Assembly: GCF_015751785.1 (NCBI RefSeq)
Contig: NZ_JADOTY010000001.1
Location: 5,456,001-5,520,000, forward strand
Source of the DNA: Micromonospora vinacea
GTDB taxonomy: Bacteria > Actinomycetota > Actinomycetes > Mycobacteriales > Micromonosporaceae
Direction of reading: 5' to 3'
DNA: 64,000 nt
Shown here: positions 48,811 to 55,886 of the stretch, piece by piece
Layout of the letters: each line of letters begins with the position of its first letter
How positions within the stretch are numbered: position 1 is the first letter of the stretch
Notes under the pieces: model-generated
Databases searched by the model: none
The model's input: the letters and a program-made list of their open reading frames with translations, nothing else
What the model was told of the DNA's origin: nothing
Made by a program: the position numbers and the translations under genes

Positions 48811-50132
48811 CACGCGATCGTAGAGACCCGCGCGGGGCGCTCCGGTGCCGGCCGATCGGTGTCCTGGCGTCGGGGCAGCAGCAGCGGGCTCGCGAGGATC
48901 AGCAGCCCGGCGACCGTGATCGCCGTGCGGGGGCTGGTGGCCTGCGCGAGCAGCCCACCGAGCGCGCTGAGGATGGCGATGGCCGCGCTGCTGCCGATCG
49001 ACCAGGCCGACAGGGTTCGGACGATGCGGTCCTTCGGAGTCTGTTCCAGGCGGTACGTGGCGAGCACCGGGTTGTACAGGCTCATGCTGATGATGATCGC
49101 GAACTCGACGGCGATCACGGTGGCAAGACCGACCACGCCGGGTTGGACGACGGCGAGGCCGATCAGCCAGATCGCGCGCAGCGTGCCCACGGCGCGGATG
49201 ATCCGGTGTTGGCCGTAGCGCGCCACCACCCGACGGGCCAGACGTGACCCGATGAGACCGCCGACGCAGGGCACGGCGAAGGCGAGGCCGTACTGCCAGG
49301 GCGGAAAACCCAACTCACCGAGCAGGAGTACGGCCAGCAGCGGCTCGGTGGCCATGATCAGTCCCGCGACGAGCAACTGGTTGAGGTAGAGCGCCCGCAG
49401 GCCGGGGTGGGTGAGCAGGTGCCGCCAGCCGTCGAGCAGCTCACCGGCCCGGACCCGGGCCGCGCCGGTGCGCCGGGGGTGGTCCTCCTCGTGGCCGCGA
49501 ATGGCCGCGAGGCCCAGCGCCGAGAGCAGGTAGCTGAGCGCGTCGGCCACGATGGTGACGACCGGCCCGAACAGGCCGACCGCGGCGCCGCCCAGCGGTG
49601 GCCCGAGCGCGATCGAGCTCCAGGTGGTCGACTCGAACCGCGCGTTCGCCACCAGCAGGTCGTCCGGCCGCACGAGGGCCTTGAGGAAGGCGCCGCTGGC
49701 CGCGTTGAAGGCGATCCTGGCGGTGGCGACCACGGCCGAGACGACAAGCAACTGCCCGAAGCTGAGCCGGCCCAGCGCGTACGCGACGGGAATCGTCAGC
49801 AGGACCGCGAACCGGGCCAGGTCCATCGCGATCATCACCTGGCGCTTGCGGTGGAACTCCACCCACGGCCCGAGCGGCAACGCGATCAGCGCGCCCACCG
49901 CCGGCCCCAGCGCGGCCAACACGGACACCTGAGCGGGGCTGGCCTGCAACACCAGCACGGCGATCAGCGGCAACGCGCCGAAGCCCAGTCCCGAGCCGTA
50001 GGCGCTGACCGCGTACGACGCCCACAACCATCCGAACCGCCGACCCAGCGATCGCCTCGCGGACAACCCCACACCTCCCGCTCCCGACAACTCGTCGTTG
50101 ACCGCCGCGATCAAAGCAAGGTCAGTGACCAT
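48810..50132 (-). CDS. MFS transporter, multidrug-exporter-like
   Basis: A 440-aa, 12-helix major facilitator. LWASYAVSAYGSGLGFGALPL begins helix 1, and PWVEFHRKRQVMIAMDLAR replaces the usual GxxxDRxGRR loop. FNAASGAFLKALVRPDDLLVANARFESTTW is typical of MFS_3 exporters. It is divergent from the broken LysR gene (start 50195). The regulator was its likely controller, so expression is probably altered now. The GNAT gene follows with a one-base overlap. Confidence 0.92.
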   Translation of the reverse strand: MVTDLALIAAVNDELSGAGGVGLSARRSLGRRFGWLWASYAVSAYGSGLGFGALPLIAVLVLQASPAQVSVLAALGPAVGALIALPLGPWVEFHRKRQVMIAMDLARFAVLLTIPVAYALGRLSFGQLLVVSAVVATARIAFNAASGAFLKALVRPDDLLVANARFESTTWSSIALGPPLGGAAVGLFGPVVTIVADALSYLLSALGLAAIRGHEEDHPRRTGAARVRAGELLDGWRHLLTHPGLRALYLNQLLVAGLIMATEPLLAVLLLGELGFPPWQYGLAFAVPCVGGLIGSRLARRVVARYGQHRIIRAVGTLRAIWLIGLAVVQPGVVGLATVIAVEFAIIISMSLYNPVLATYRLEQTPKDRIVRTLSAWSIGSSAAIAILSALGGLLAQATSPRTAITVAGLLILASPLLLPRRQDTDRPAPERPARVSTIA

Positions 50133-50140
50133 GGATCAAA

Positions 50141-50177
50141 CAACCGGTTGAGCGGCGCGGCACAACCAGAGGTTGTG
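50141..50177. promoter_or_regulatory. LysR-type operators left in place
   Basis: CAACCGGTTG (50141-50150) and CACAACC-AGA-GGTTGTG (50161-50177) are perfect palindromes in the 62-base gap between the MFS start and the LysR remnant start. They share a CAACC half-site and fit a LysR autoregulatory region. Confidence 0.6.
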
Positions 50178-50194
50178 TCGGTAGGGTTCGTCGG

Positions 50195-50242
50195 GTGAAC
50201 CTCGACGCCGTCCGCACCTTCGTCGCCGCCCTCCGGGGTTGA
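50195..50242 (+). pseudogene. LysR regulator, N-terminal remnant
   Basis: GTG 50195 encodes VNLDAVRTFVAA, the standard first residues of LysR regulators of the LDAVRTFVAVAD type, then loses homology and stops at TGA 50240. The rest of the HTH is missing. A 7-bp palindrome (50234-50248) sits at the break. The effector domain of the same kind of protein resumes at about 55237. Confidence 0.75.
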
Positions 50243-50248
50243 ACCCCG
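50234..50248. repeat. Palindrome at the LysR break point
   Basis: CGGGGTT-G-AACCCCG, a perfect 7-bp inverted repeat, lies exactly where LysR homology stops and HAD hydrolase homology begins. Confidence 0.5.
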
Positions 50249-50427
50249 AACCGACATGGATGATCGGTAACTCGCCGAAGTCCGACATCATCCCGGCCCG
50301 TCAGGCCGGCTAGAATGCCGTGTTCATCCCCAACGAGCACACCTGGGCACTCGAGCACGACGAACTCGACCCCAACGACAAGGTCCTGCAGCTACGTACG
50401 TTCAACGACCTGCTGGAGCACTTCTGA
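50249..50427 (+). pseudogene. HAD family hydrolase, C-terminal remnant with amber codon
   Basis: One frame reads WMIGNSPKSDIIPARQAG, TAG at 50311, NAVFIPNEHTWALEHDELDP and LQLRTFNDLLEHF, stop 50425. GNSPKSDIxPA is HAD motif IV context and the ending is typical of a YjjG-like HAD hydrolase group. Motifs I-III are absent and the amber codon replaces a residue between Gly and Asn. Its final A is the first base of the NUDIX start. Confidence 0.75.
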
Positions 50428-50855
50428 TGACCGAACAGAACGCGAAGGATCGCGCCCCGGCGGTCTCCTGCGTATTTGTCTGCCACGACGGCTCAGGACG
50501 AGTGCTGCTCGCCCGGCGCAGCTGCGGCGCCCGCGACGAGCCAGGGACCTGGGACACCGGCGCGGGAGCACTGGAGTTCGGTGAGACCTTTGAAGCCGCC
50601 GTCAGCCGGGAGGTCCGGGAGGAGTACTCCACACAGCCGCTCGACATCACCATCCTCGGTGTACGCAATGTGCTGCGCGACGACCCACCCTCGCACTGGG
50701 TCGCCGTGACCTTCGCCGTACGAGTCGACCCGACCACGGTCGCTATCGGCGAACCGCACAAGTTCGACGAACTCGGCTGGTTCACCGCCGACGCCCTACC
50801 CGAACCGGCGCACTCGCAGTTACTGCCCACGCTGGCCTTGCTTTCCAACGGATGA
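50427..50855 (+). CDS. NUDIX hydrolase
   Basis: A 142-aa NUDIX-fold protein. The NUDIX box GALEFGETFEAAVSREVREEY (about 49-69) has the full Gx5Ex7REUxEE pattern, so metal and diphosphate hydrolysis should work. FVCHDGSGRVLLARRS and ELGWFTADALPEP are the flanking strands. ATG 50427 overlaps the HAD remnant stop by one base; the two were once an operon. Substrates could be nucleoside di/triphosphate derivatives. Confidence 0.93.
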   Translation: MTEQNAKDRAPAVSCVFVCHDGSGRVLLARRSCGARDEPGTWDTGAGALEFGETFEAAVSREVREEYSTQPLDITILGVRNVLRDDPPSHWVAVTFAVRVDPTTVAIGEPHKFDELGWFTADALPEPAHSQLLPTLALLSNG

Positions 50856-51091
50856 CACGGGCCCAGTCCACGAGTGATGCCCATCGAAACCACCCATCGA
50901 CTGCAGGACTCGCATAGCGCAAAGCTTGCCTGATGCCGCCGCGTCGCCGGCATCAGACTCCGAGAACACGAGCCTCTCGTCGCATGGGGGACCGCGCCCA
51001 CGCGTCGCTGCCAGCCACGCACGACGCTTAGACCCGTGCTGGAATGTCGCCGCCGTTTCACACCCCACGCGCGGTGGCCGTTGCCGTCGAC
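50856..51091. other. Gap with no recognised gene
   Basis: Short open frames exist on both strands but none has a ribosome site, coding bias or a family pattern. Base composition is less GC-rich than the surroundings. Nothing else is seen. Confidence 0.4.
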
Positions 51092-51286
51092 TCAGAGATG
51101 GCCATAGCCTCCGGCCTGACTGGCGGTCCGGGTGCCGAACATGAGCATGCGTCGTCCGAGCTGACGTGCGGCATCCTCGACGGTGGACGTCAGTCTGGCG
51201 GCGTGGCCGTCAGCCTGCCAGCCGAGTCCTTCAGCACTAGTTTCGGCAAGATCGTTGGTCACCAGGCCTGTAAGCCAAGTGGGCAT
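51092..51286 (-). CDS. Possible 64-aa protein downstream of the carbon-nitrogen hydrolase
   Basis: ATG 51286 begins one base after the stop of the carbon-nitrogen hydrolase gene, so reinitiation is possible. The 64-residue product (MPTWLTGLVTNDLAETSAEG at the start, RRMLMFGTRTASQAGGYGHL at the end) has no recognised domain and moderate coding bias. It may instead be a degraded fragment. Confidence 0.35.
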   Translation of the reverse strand: MPTWLTGLVTNDLAETSAEGLGWQADGHAARLTSTVEDAARQLGRRMLMFGTRTASQAGGYGHL

Positions 51287-51287
51287 G

Positions 51288-51968
51288 TCAGGGCAGGTCG
51301 GTCACGACCACCTCACCCGGCGTGGCGCCGGCCTGCGCGATGACTGTACCGTCCGGCGCCCAAAACCCGGAGCCACCCGCAGTCAACAGCGGCCCGTCCG
51401 GCCCCGCGCCGCAGGACAGCACCACATGCATCCGGTGCGTAATCGCACGCGCGTGCATCCGCGCATCGCGCGGGTCCGTAGGCGAGTTGAGGGTGCTCGC
51501 AACGTATGCGTCGGCGCCTGCCGTGACCGTCGCGGCCGCATGCTCGGCAAGCGAGGCGTCCCGGCAGATCGCCAGCCCGAGCCGTCGCCCGTCGAGGTCG
51601 AGCACGACGTGCTCGTCGCCCGGAGTAAACCGCTCGTCCTCCGGGGGGTGCAGATGGATCTTCCGATAGGCCACCGTCACGCTCTCGCCGTCGACCAGCA
51701 ACGTCGCGATGTAGGCGTGGCCATCAGCATCAGCGAGCGGCGCGCCGACCAACGCGACCGCGTCGGCATCAGCGCACGCCGCCACGATCTGTACCAGTCG
51801 CGGATCGTCGCAAGTCAACGCTGGCGCGTCGAGGTTGTACCCCGTCAGCGACAACTCCGGGAACACCACCAGCCTCGCCCCTGCCGTACGCACGATCTTC
51901 GCATGAGTGGCCACGTTCGCGGCGACGTCGTACGCCACGACCGCAGGCTGAGCCACGGCGATGCGCAA
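51288..51968 (-). CDS. Carbon-nitrogen hydrolase (nitrilase superfamily)
   Basis: A 226-aa amidase of the nitrilase superfamily. The Glu-Lys-Cys triad is visible: FPELSLTGY (about E38), YRKIHLHPPEDERF (about K103) and LAICRDAS (about C139). TTG 51968 is the likely start because GGAGGAAG lies just before it and the family begins RIAVAQPAV. Members hydrolyse amides or nitriles; substrate unknown. It is shorter than the usual 260-280. It lies inside the foreign segment that splits the LysR gene. Confidence 0.9.
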   Translation of the reverse strand: MRIAVAQPAVVAYDVAANVATHAKIVRTAGARLVVFPELSLTGYNLDAPALTCDDPRLVQIVAACADADAVALVGAPLADADGHAYIATLLVDGESVTVAYRKIHLHPPEDERFTPGDEHVVLDLDGRRLGLAICRDASLAEHAAATVTAGADAYVASTLNSPTDPRDARMHARAITHRMHVVLSCGAGPDGPLLTAGGSGFWAPDGTVIAQAGATPGEVVVTDLP

Positions 51969-52086
51969 GGCTTCCTCCACAAGCTGGCCGACCGGCAAGA
52001 TCCAAACTCTAGACCACTTGCGTACGCTCCACCGCAACGAGCAGACGGACCCCAGGGTTGAGGAAGATTCGCACAGGAATTAACGC

Positions 52087-52330
52087 TAAGGACCAGCTCG
52101 GCGCGCTCGGCCTCGTGCTCAACGCCGTGGTGCTCTGGAACACGCGCTACATCGACTTGGCCGTCAAGGTATTGCGTGGGCAGGGCTACCCGGTTCGCGA
52201 CGAGGACGCCGCCCGGTTGTCGCCACTGGCGTACGCGCATATCAACATGCTGGGCCGCTACACCTTCCCCGCCCCGTCGGCCGAGCAGCGAATCCGCCCG
52301 CTGCGCGACCCGGACGCCCAGGACGGCTGA
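52087..52330 (+). pseudogene. Tn3 family transposase, C-terminal remnant
   Basis: The frame from about 52087 to TGA 52330 encodes DQLGALGLVLNAVVLWNTRY, VRDEDAARLSPLAYAHINML and GRYTF, the conserved end of Tn3-family transposases. The rest of the roughly 1000-aa enzyme is absent, with stop codons upstream. No 38-bp terminal repeat was recognised. A TTG at 52058 opens the frame but is not a natural start. Confidence 0.85.
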
Positions 52331-52500
52331 TGCGGGCCTGCGGCGAGGCCGCCCGCGACCGGCCCCGCGACCTAGCCGGCGACTGGCGGCTCGGCGCCTG
52401 GCTGGCCTACTGGGCGGCGGTGGCCGAGTGCGACGAGTTCGGCGTCACCATCCAGCTCACCCGCAGCAGGCCGACCAACTGCGCGACACCCCGCCAGCGG
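52330..52500 (+). pseudogene. Conjugative-element-type gene fragment
   Basis: ATG 52330 overlaps the transposase remnant stop. The frame has strong GC3 bias for about 45 codons (MRACGEAARDRPRDLAGDWR, then WLAYWAAVAECDEFG) and then loses it; the +1 frame continues with QQADQLRD, suggesting a frameshift near 52470. I recall similar small proteins in actinobacterial integrative conjugative elements, but this is uncertain. Confidence 0.35.
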
Positions 52501-52734
52501 GTGAGCCGCTGGCTTGGTAGTCCAGGGCAGCAAATGGAACGCGCGGTCGCTGATGTGGTCGGGAGCGTAGAGCGCCGTTGCGATGACGGTCAGGGCGGCC
52601 ACGGTCAGACCGACGTCCAGGACAGTGATCAGGATCGCCGGGTGGGGCCAGAGCAGCCACACGCCGACGTGCCCTGTTGCTGCGGCCGGACCGTACAGCC
52701 GACCGGCGCCAGGGCGGGTGCGAGTTCGCGTCAT
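52500..52734 (-). pseudogene. Truncated small membrane protein of ICE type
   Basis: ATG 52734 opens MTRTRTRPGAGRLYGPAAAT, then a helix (GVWLLWPHPAILITVLDVGL) and a second helix, and FHLLPWTTKPA. Proteins of this kind occur next to replication and spread genes of pSAM2-like actinobacterial ICEs. The frame stays open to 52372, but past about 52500 it runs through the opposite gene fragment, so the true C-terminus is lost at a junction. Confidence 0.5.
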
Positions 52735-52841
52735 GGCGGTAGGTTGCAAGAGGCCACCGCCGGTCCGGCACCCGGTTAGGACAAGGTCGGACCGCTGGGC
52801 GCGTCTTCGGCCAGATCAAGACGTCGGCCGCTGCACGTAAG

Positions 52842-52866
52842 GCGTGTCCGAAGGGTTCGGACACGC
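52842..52866. terminator. Perfect 11-bp hairpin upstream of the HTH protein gene
   Basis: GCGTGTCCGAA (52842-52852), GGG loop, TTCGGACACGC (52856-52866). It stands 42 bases before the ATG at 52909. It could end transcription entering from upstream, or form an mRNA leader hairpin or operator. Confidence 0.55.
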
Positions 52867-52908
52867 GGAACGCCATGAGGGCACGGCGGAAGCGGAGCGA
52901 AGCAGAGG

Positions 52909-54324
52909 ATGCGAGGGCCGGCGGATTTCGGGGCGGCGTTCACCGCGTTGCTGGAGGCGGCCGGGGCCAATCCCGACAGCGTGGTGCGGGCGCTGAACGG
53001 CGCGCTGTCGCGCAACACGCTCTACGACTGGAAGAAGGGCGCGCATCTGCCCAATGACACCCGGTTGCTGCTGCAGGTGGTGCATCTGTGCCTGCGACTC
53101 GCCGGAGCCGACACGGATCTACGCGGGGCACCCCGGGATGTCCGGGGGTGGCTCGACCTGCTGGCCGAGGCGAAACAGATCCGCGACAACCAGGCCGCAT
53201 GGTGCGTGTCCGCCTCTGGCCGGTCCTCGTTGAGGGGTCTGGACGACAGCACCCTGCTGAGTGCTGCGGCTTTCTTAGAAAACCAAGCGAAGTATTTCCT
53301 TGGAACATTGGGCAACCTGGTTGTGAGCCGGCGAGCCCGCGCCGATCAACTGCTTGGTCAACTGGCGCAGGCCCAGGACAGTCGTCAGACACCTCGGTGC
53401 GTGGCCAGACCCAAGATCCTTCCCGCCGGGGATCTGTCTGTTGCGTACCGGCATGTGGGCCTGCTCAGGGCGCACCGAAAAGCCCTGCTCGGGGTAGGCC
53501 GGGTCGATGAGCGTGTGCTCGACTCGATTTCGGCGCTGCGCGGGTTGCTGGAGGAGATTTACGGCGTGCGGATCGTCTTCCTCGGCGAGAAGGTGCTGGC
53601 TACCGGCAACGGTGGTCAGACACCGGGCGCCGCCGCGGTCGTAGCCAACCCCGATATCGACTTCGACCCGCGCATCCAGGATCCGATCATCACCACCACC
53701 AGAGTCCTGCCGGATCAGGGCAGGACCGTCATCGTGGCGGAAGGGAACCCTCCACAAGCCGTGGCCCCGAGCGGGTCGATTTTCGTTGTCACCGTGGAGG
53801 CCAGGGCACCGCGCGCCGTGATCCTGCACGGCGCGCGGGTCGTTGTGCTCTCCCGTCGGCCGCCGCGGCGAGCGTGCATGATCAAGGGTGTTGCGGGCGG
53901 ACTCGACGTCCGACGCTTCGATGTCGACCTCGACTGTGAGAACCCGCAGATGAGGATGCGGGGCGAACGCGACTTCCCCTTGACCGTCAGCCCTGACGAC
54001 CCCGAGGAGTTCTGGGTGCAGGCCGTCACGGCGGCGAACGAGATCACCTGGACCGTCGCCGTGGATTGGGTTGTGAACGGGATTGCCGGCACCACAATGG
54101 TCAACCACGCCGGCCCTCCGTTCAGCCTGTACCCGGTAGATCTCCTGATCGCTGAACCCGGCAAGCAGTCCCTGCGCACATCATGTGACTACGGCGCGCA
54201 TGAAGACGGCTGCCCAACGCTCACGCTGAAAAAACTGGGAGGATCGATCGGTGCGTTCTCGTCGGAGCGCGGTCCCGAGTTCACCGGAATCAGCGCTCTT
54301 CGTGACATGCTCCGGGGCGGCTGA
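52909..54324 (+). CDS. HTH protein with C-terminal beta-sandwich-like domain
   Basis: A 471-aa protein with three parts. Residues 1-65 are HTH-like: FGAAFTALLEAAGANPDSVV, then SRNTLYDWKKGAHLPNDTRL, where NTLYDWKKG fits a recognition helix. The middle (about 90-260) is helical with RDNQAAWCVSASGR and LLEEIYGVRIVFLGEKVLAT. The end (about 340-430) reads RRFDVDLDCENPQMRMRGER, DFPLTVSPDDPEEFWVQAVT and WTVAVDWVVNGIAGTTMVNH, a beta-rich domain I associate with conserved actinobacterial HTH proteins. Function unknown. It is intact within otherwise decayed foreign DNA. Confidence 0.75.
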   Translation: MRGPADFGAAFTALLEAAGANPDSVVRALNGALSRNTLYDWKKGAHLPNDTRLLLQVVHLCLRLAGADTDLRGAPRDVRGWLDLLAEAKQIRDNQAAWCVSASGRSSLRGLDDSTLLSAAAFLENQAKYFLGTLGNLVVSRRARADQLLGQLAQAQDSRQTPRCVARPKILPAGDLSVAYRHVGLLRAHRKALLGVGRVDERVLDSISALRGLLEEIYGVRIVFLGEKVLATGNGGQTPGAAAVVANPDIDFDPRIQDPIITTTRVLPDQGRTVIVAEGNPPQAVAPSGSIFVVTVEARAPRAVILHGARVVVLSRRPPRRACMIKGVAGGLDVRRFDVDLDCENPQMRMRGERDFPLTVSPDDPEEFWVQAVTAANEITWTVAVDWVVNGIAGTTMVNHAGPPFSLYPVDLLIAEPGKQSLRTSCDYGAHEDGCPTLTLKKLGGSIGAFSSERGPEFTGISALRDMLRGG

Positions 54325-54334
54325 CCGCACCCTG

Positions 54335-54371
54335 TCATGCACGGGATAACAGCTTATTATCCGGTACATGC
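54335..54371. other. Candidate tyrosine-recombinase core site
   Basis: Arms 54335-54349 and 54357-54371 form a 15-7-15 inverted repeat with 12 of 15 matching positions; the inner 6 (GGATAA/TTATCC) are perfect. This is the architecture of recombinase core sites (two arms around a 6-8 bp crossover region). It lies 107 bases before the integrase pseudogene. A second copy of the right arm, TTATCCGGTACAT, is at 54435. Confidence 0.5.
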
Positions 54372-54434
54372 GCGGTGAGGTGATCCACGTGGACTGCTGT
54401 GGGCACCTCGGCCCGGCTGCGCGACTCGCGCACG

Positions 54435-54447
54435 TTATCCGGTACAT
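54435..54447. repeat. Second copy of TTATCCGGTACAT
   Basis: Exact 13-base copy of 54357-54369, 78 bases downstream, just before the integrase start. It may be an arm-type binding site. Confidence 0.5.
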
Positions 54448-54477
54448 CGCCGGGCCGGTGCGGCAGAAGTCTGGGTC

Positions 54478-55206
54478 GTGAAGAACGGTGTGACGGTCCG
54501 GGTCGCGGTCGACCGGTTCCTCGGCTCGGCCCGGTGCCGCAACCCGAACACCCGCCGCGCCTACACCGGGGTCCTCGACCGGCTCGCCGGGCACCTCGAC
54601 CCCGGACGGGAACTTGCCGCCACCACAGGGCAGGACATCGCCGACGCCATGGCCGTGCTGACCCGCCGTGACGTGCCACTGCGGGAGAAGACGCTGTGGC
54701 GGATGCTGTACGAGACCTGCGCCCGCGCTGGCGAGATCCTCGCCCTCGACATCGCTGACCTGGAACTGGAGGCCCGCCGCGCCAAGGTGGTGTCCAAGGG
54801 CGGGGCGGTCGAATACGTGTACTGGGCCTCCGGCACTGCCCACCTGCTACGCGGTCGGACGGCCGGGCCGGTGTTCCTGTCCGAACGCCGCCCCGGCCCG
54901 GCCCGCCGCCCGGCGGCGAGGGACCTGCGCCCGGCCACTGGACGGGCCAGGTTGGGCTACGACCGCGCCCGGGTACTCCTGAACCACTAGACCTCACCCG
55001 GGCCGGGCCTGCCCGGCTAGGACCTACACCAGCTACGGCACTCTGGCGTCACCCACCTCGGCGAGGCCAACGCCGGCCTGCAACTGATCATGGCCAAGGG
55101 TGGGTGGCGTAACCCCCGCACCGCCATGGGCTACGTCAGGCCCGGCGCGTCCGCCGTCGCCGAGGTCACCGAACTACTCGACATCACGCCGCCTCGACGC
55201 AGCTGA
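54478..55206 (+). pseudogene. Tyrosine integrase with two in-frame TAG codons
   Basis: From GTG 54478 the frame encodes a core-binding domain (RVAVDRFLGSARCRNPNTRR) and the first catalytic block with Arg (YETCARAGEILALDI). It meets TAG at 54988 and TAG at 55018, then continues in the same frame with LHQLRHSGVTHLGEANAG, MAKGGWRNPRTAMGYVRPG and stop 55204. The HxLRH, GGW (replacing GH) and Tyr motifs are all in the part after the amber codons. A stretch of about 15 codons between them is Pro/Gly-rich and not homologous. It cannot give full-length product without suppression. Confidence 0.85.
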
Positions 55207-55236
55207 GCGGACCTACCCGCGTACCACCGCGCGCCA

Positions 55237-55807
55237 GTGGCGCGCGCCGACGCCTCCGTACGCCCCGGTCGACGGGCGCTGCGCGTCGACGTGCACAGTC
55301 GACGGATCGCCCCAGCGGTGCTGCTCCAGGGCTTCCACCGCGCGCATCCCCGCATCGAGCTGGACGTCGTCACCCTCGACGCCGACGTGCACGCGGCAAT
55401 GGCTGCCGTCGAGGCGGGGACGGTCGACGCCACCTCCCACGCCGTCACCGTCGCCGCATGGCACCTGCCCGCCGCGATCCGAACCACCCGCGTGATCGAC
55501 GAGCACCACGAGTTGCTCGTCGGCCCCCGCCACGCCCTTGCCAACGCCCGCACCGTCACGCCCGCGCAACTCGCCGAGCACCGCATCTGGGTGCCCGGCA
55601 TGGCCCGCGGCACCGAGCGGGCCGACTACTACGACGAACTCGCCGCCGCCTTCGGTCTCACCATCGACCTGATCGGGCCGGTCTTCGGCAACGAGGCGCT
55701 GCTGGCCGAGATCGCGCAGCTGGCCACTGCGCGCACTGCGCGACTACCTCGACTCCCGGCGAGCACAGGCACCCGACATGGAGGTCTGGCTGCCGCACTG
55801 GGGATAG
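55237..55807 (+). pseudogene. LysR regulator, effector-domain remnant
   Basis: From about 55237 the frame gives ADASVRPGRRALRVDVHSRR, HRAHPRIELDVVTLDADVHA and RIWVPGMARGTERADYYDEL, a LysR substrate-binding domain. Near 55735 the frame shifts at a tandem CACTGCGCG repeat, and the +1 frame continues LRDYLDSRRAQAPDMEVWLP and ends at TAG 55805. About 40 residues are missing at the shift. It is the other part of the gene begun at 50195, now separated by about 5 kb. Confidence 0.8.
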
Positions 55808-55854
55808 CCGCGCGATGGCTCGGCGTGTTGACACGCGTTCATCCGGCACTACAT

Positions 55855-55870
55855 TTAACGTGTTGGTTAA
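55855..55870. promoter_or_regulatory. Inverted repeat before the ArsR gene
   Basis: TTAAC (55855-55859), 6 bases, GTTAA (55866-55870) lies 17 bases before GTG 55887, in a short AT-rich stretch. It fits an ArsR-type operator overlapping the promoter. Confidence 0.5.
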
Positions 55871-55886
55871 GTGACTGGAGGCTCTG

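Noticed and set aside
52842-52866. tRNA or other structured RNA gene
   Set aside because: Only one hairpin is present; no cloverleaf arms or T-loop signature GGTTCGA-type sequence. No tRNA was recognised anywhere in the window.
54988-55020. Programmed stop-codon read-through or pyrrolysine/selenocysteine use in the integrase
   Set aside because: The stretch between the TAG codons is not homologous to integrases and no PYLIS/SECIS-like or tRNA evidence is visible; decay is simpler. Kept only as a low-interest observation.
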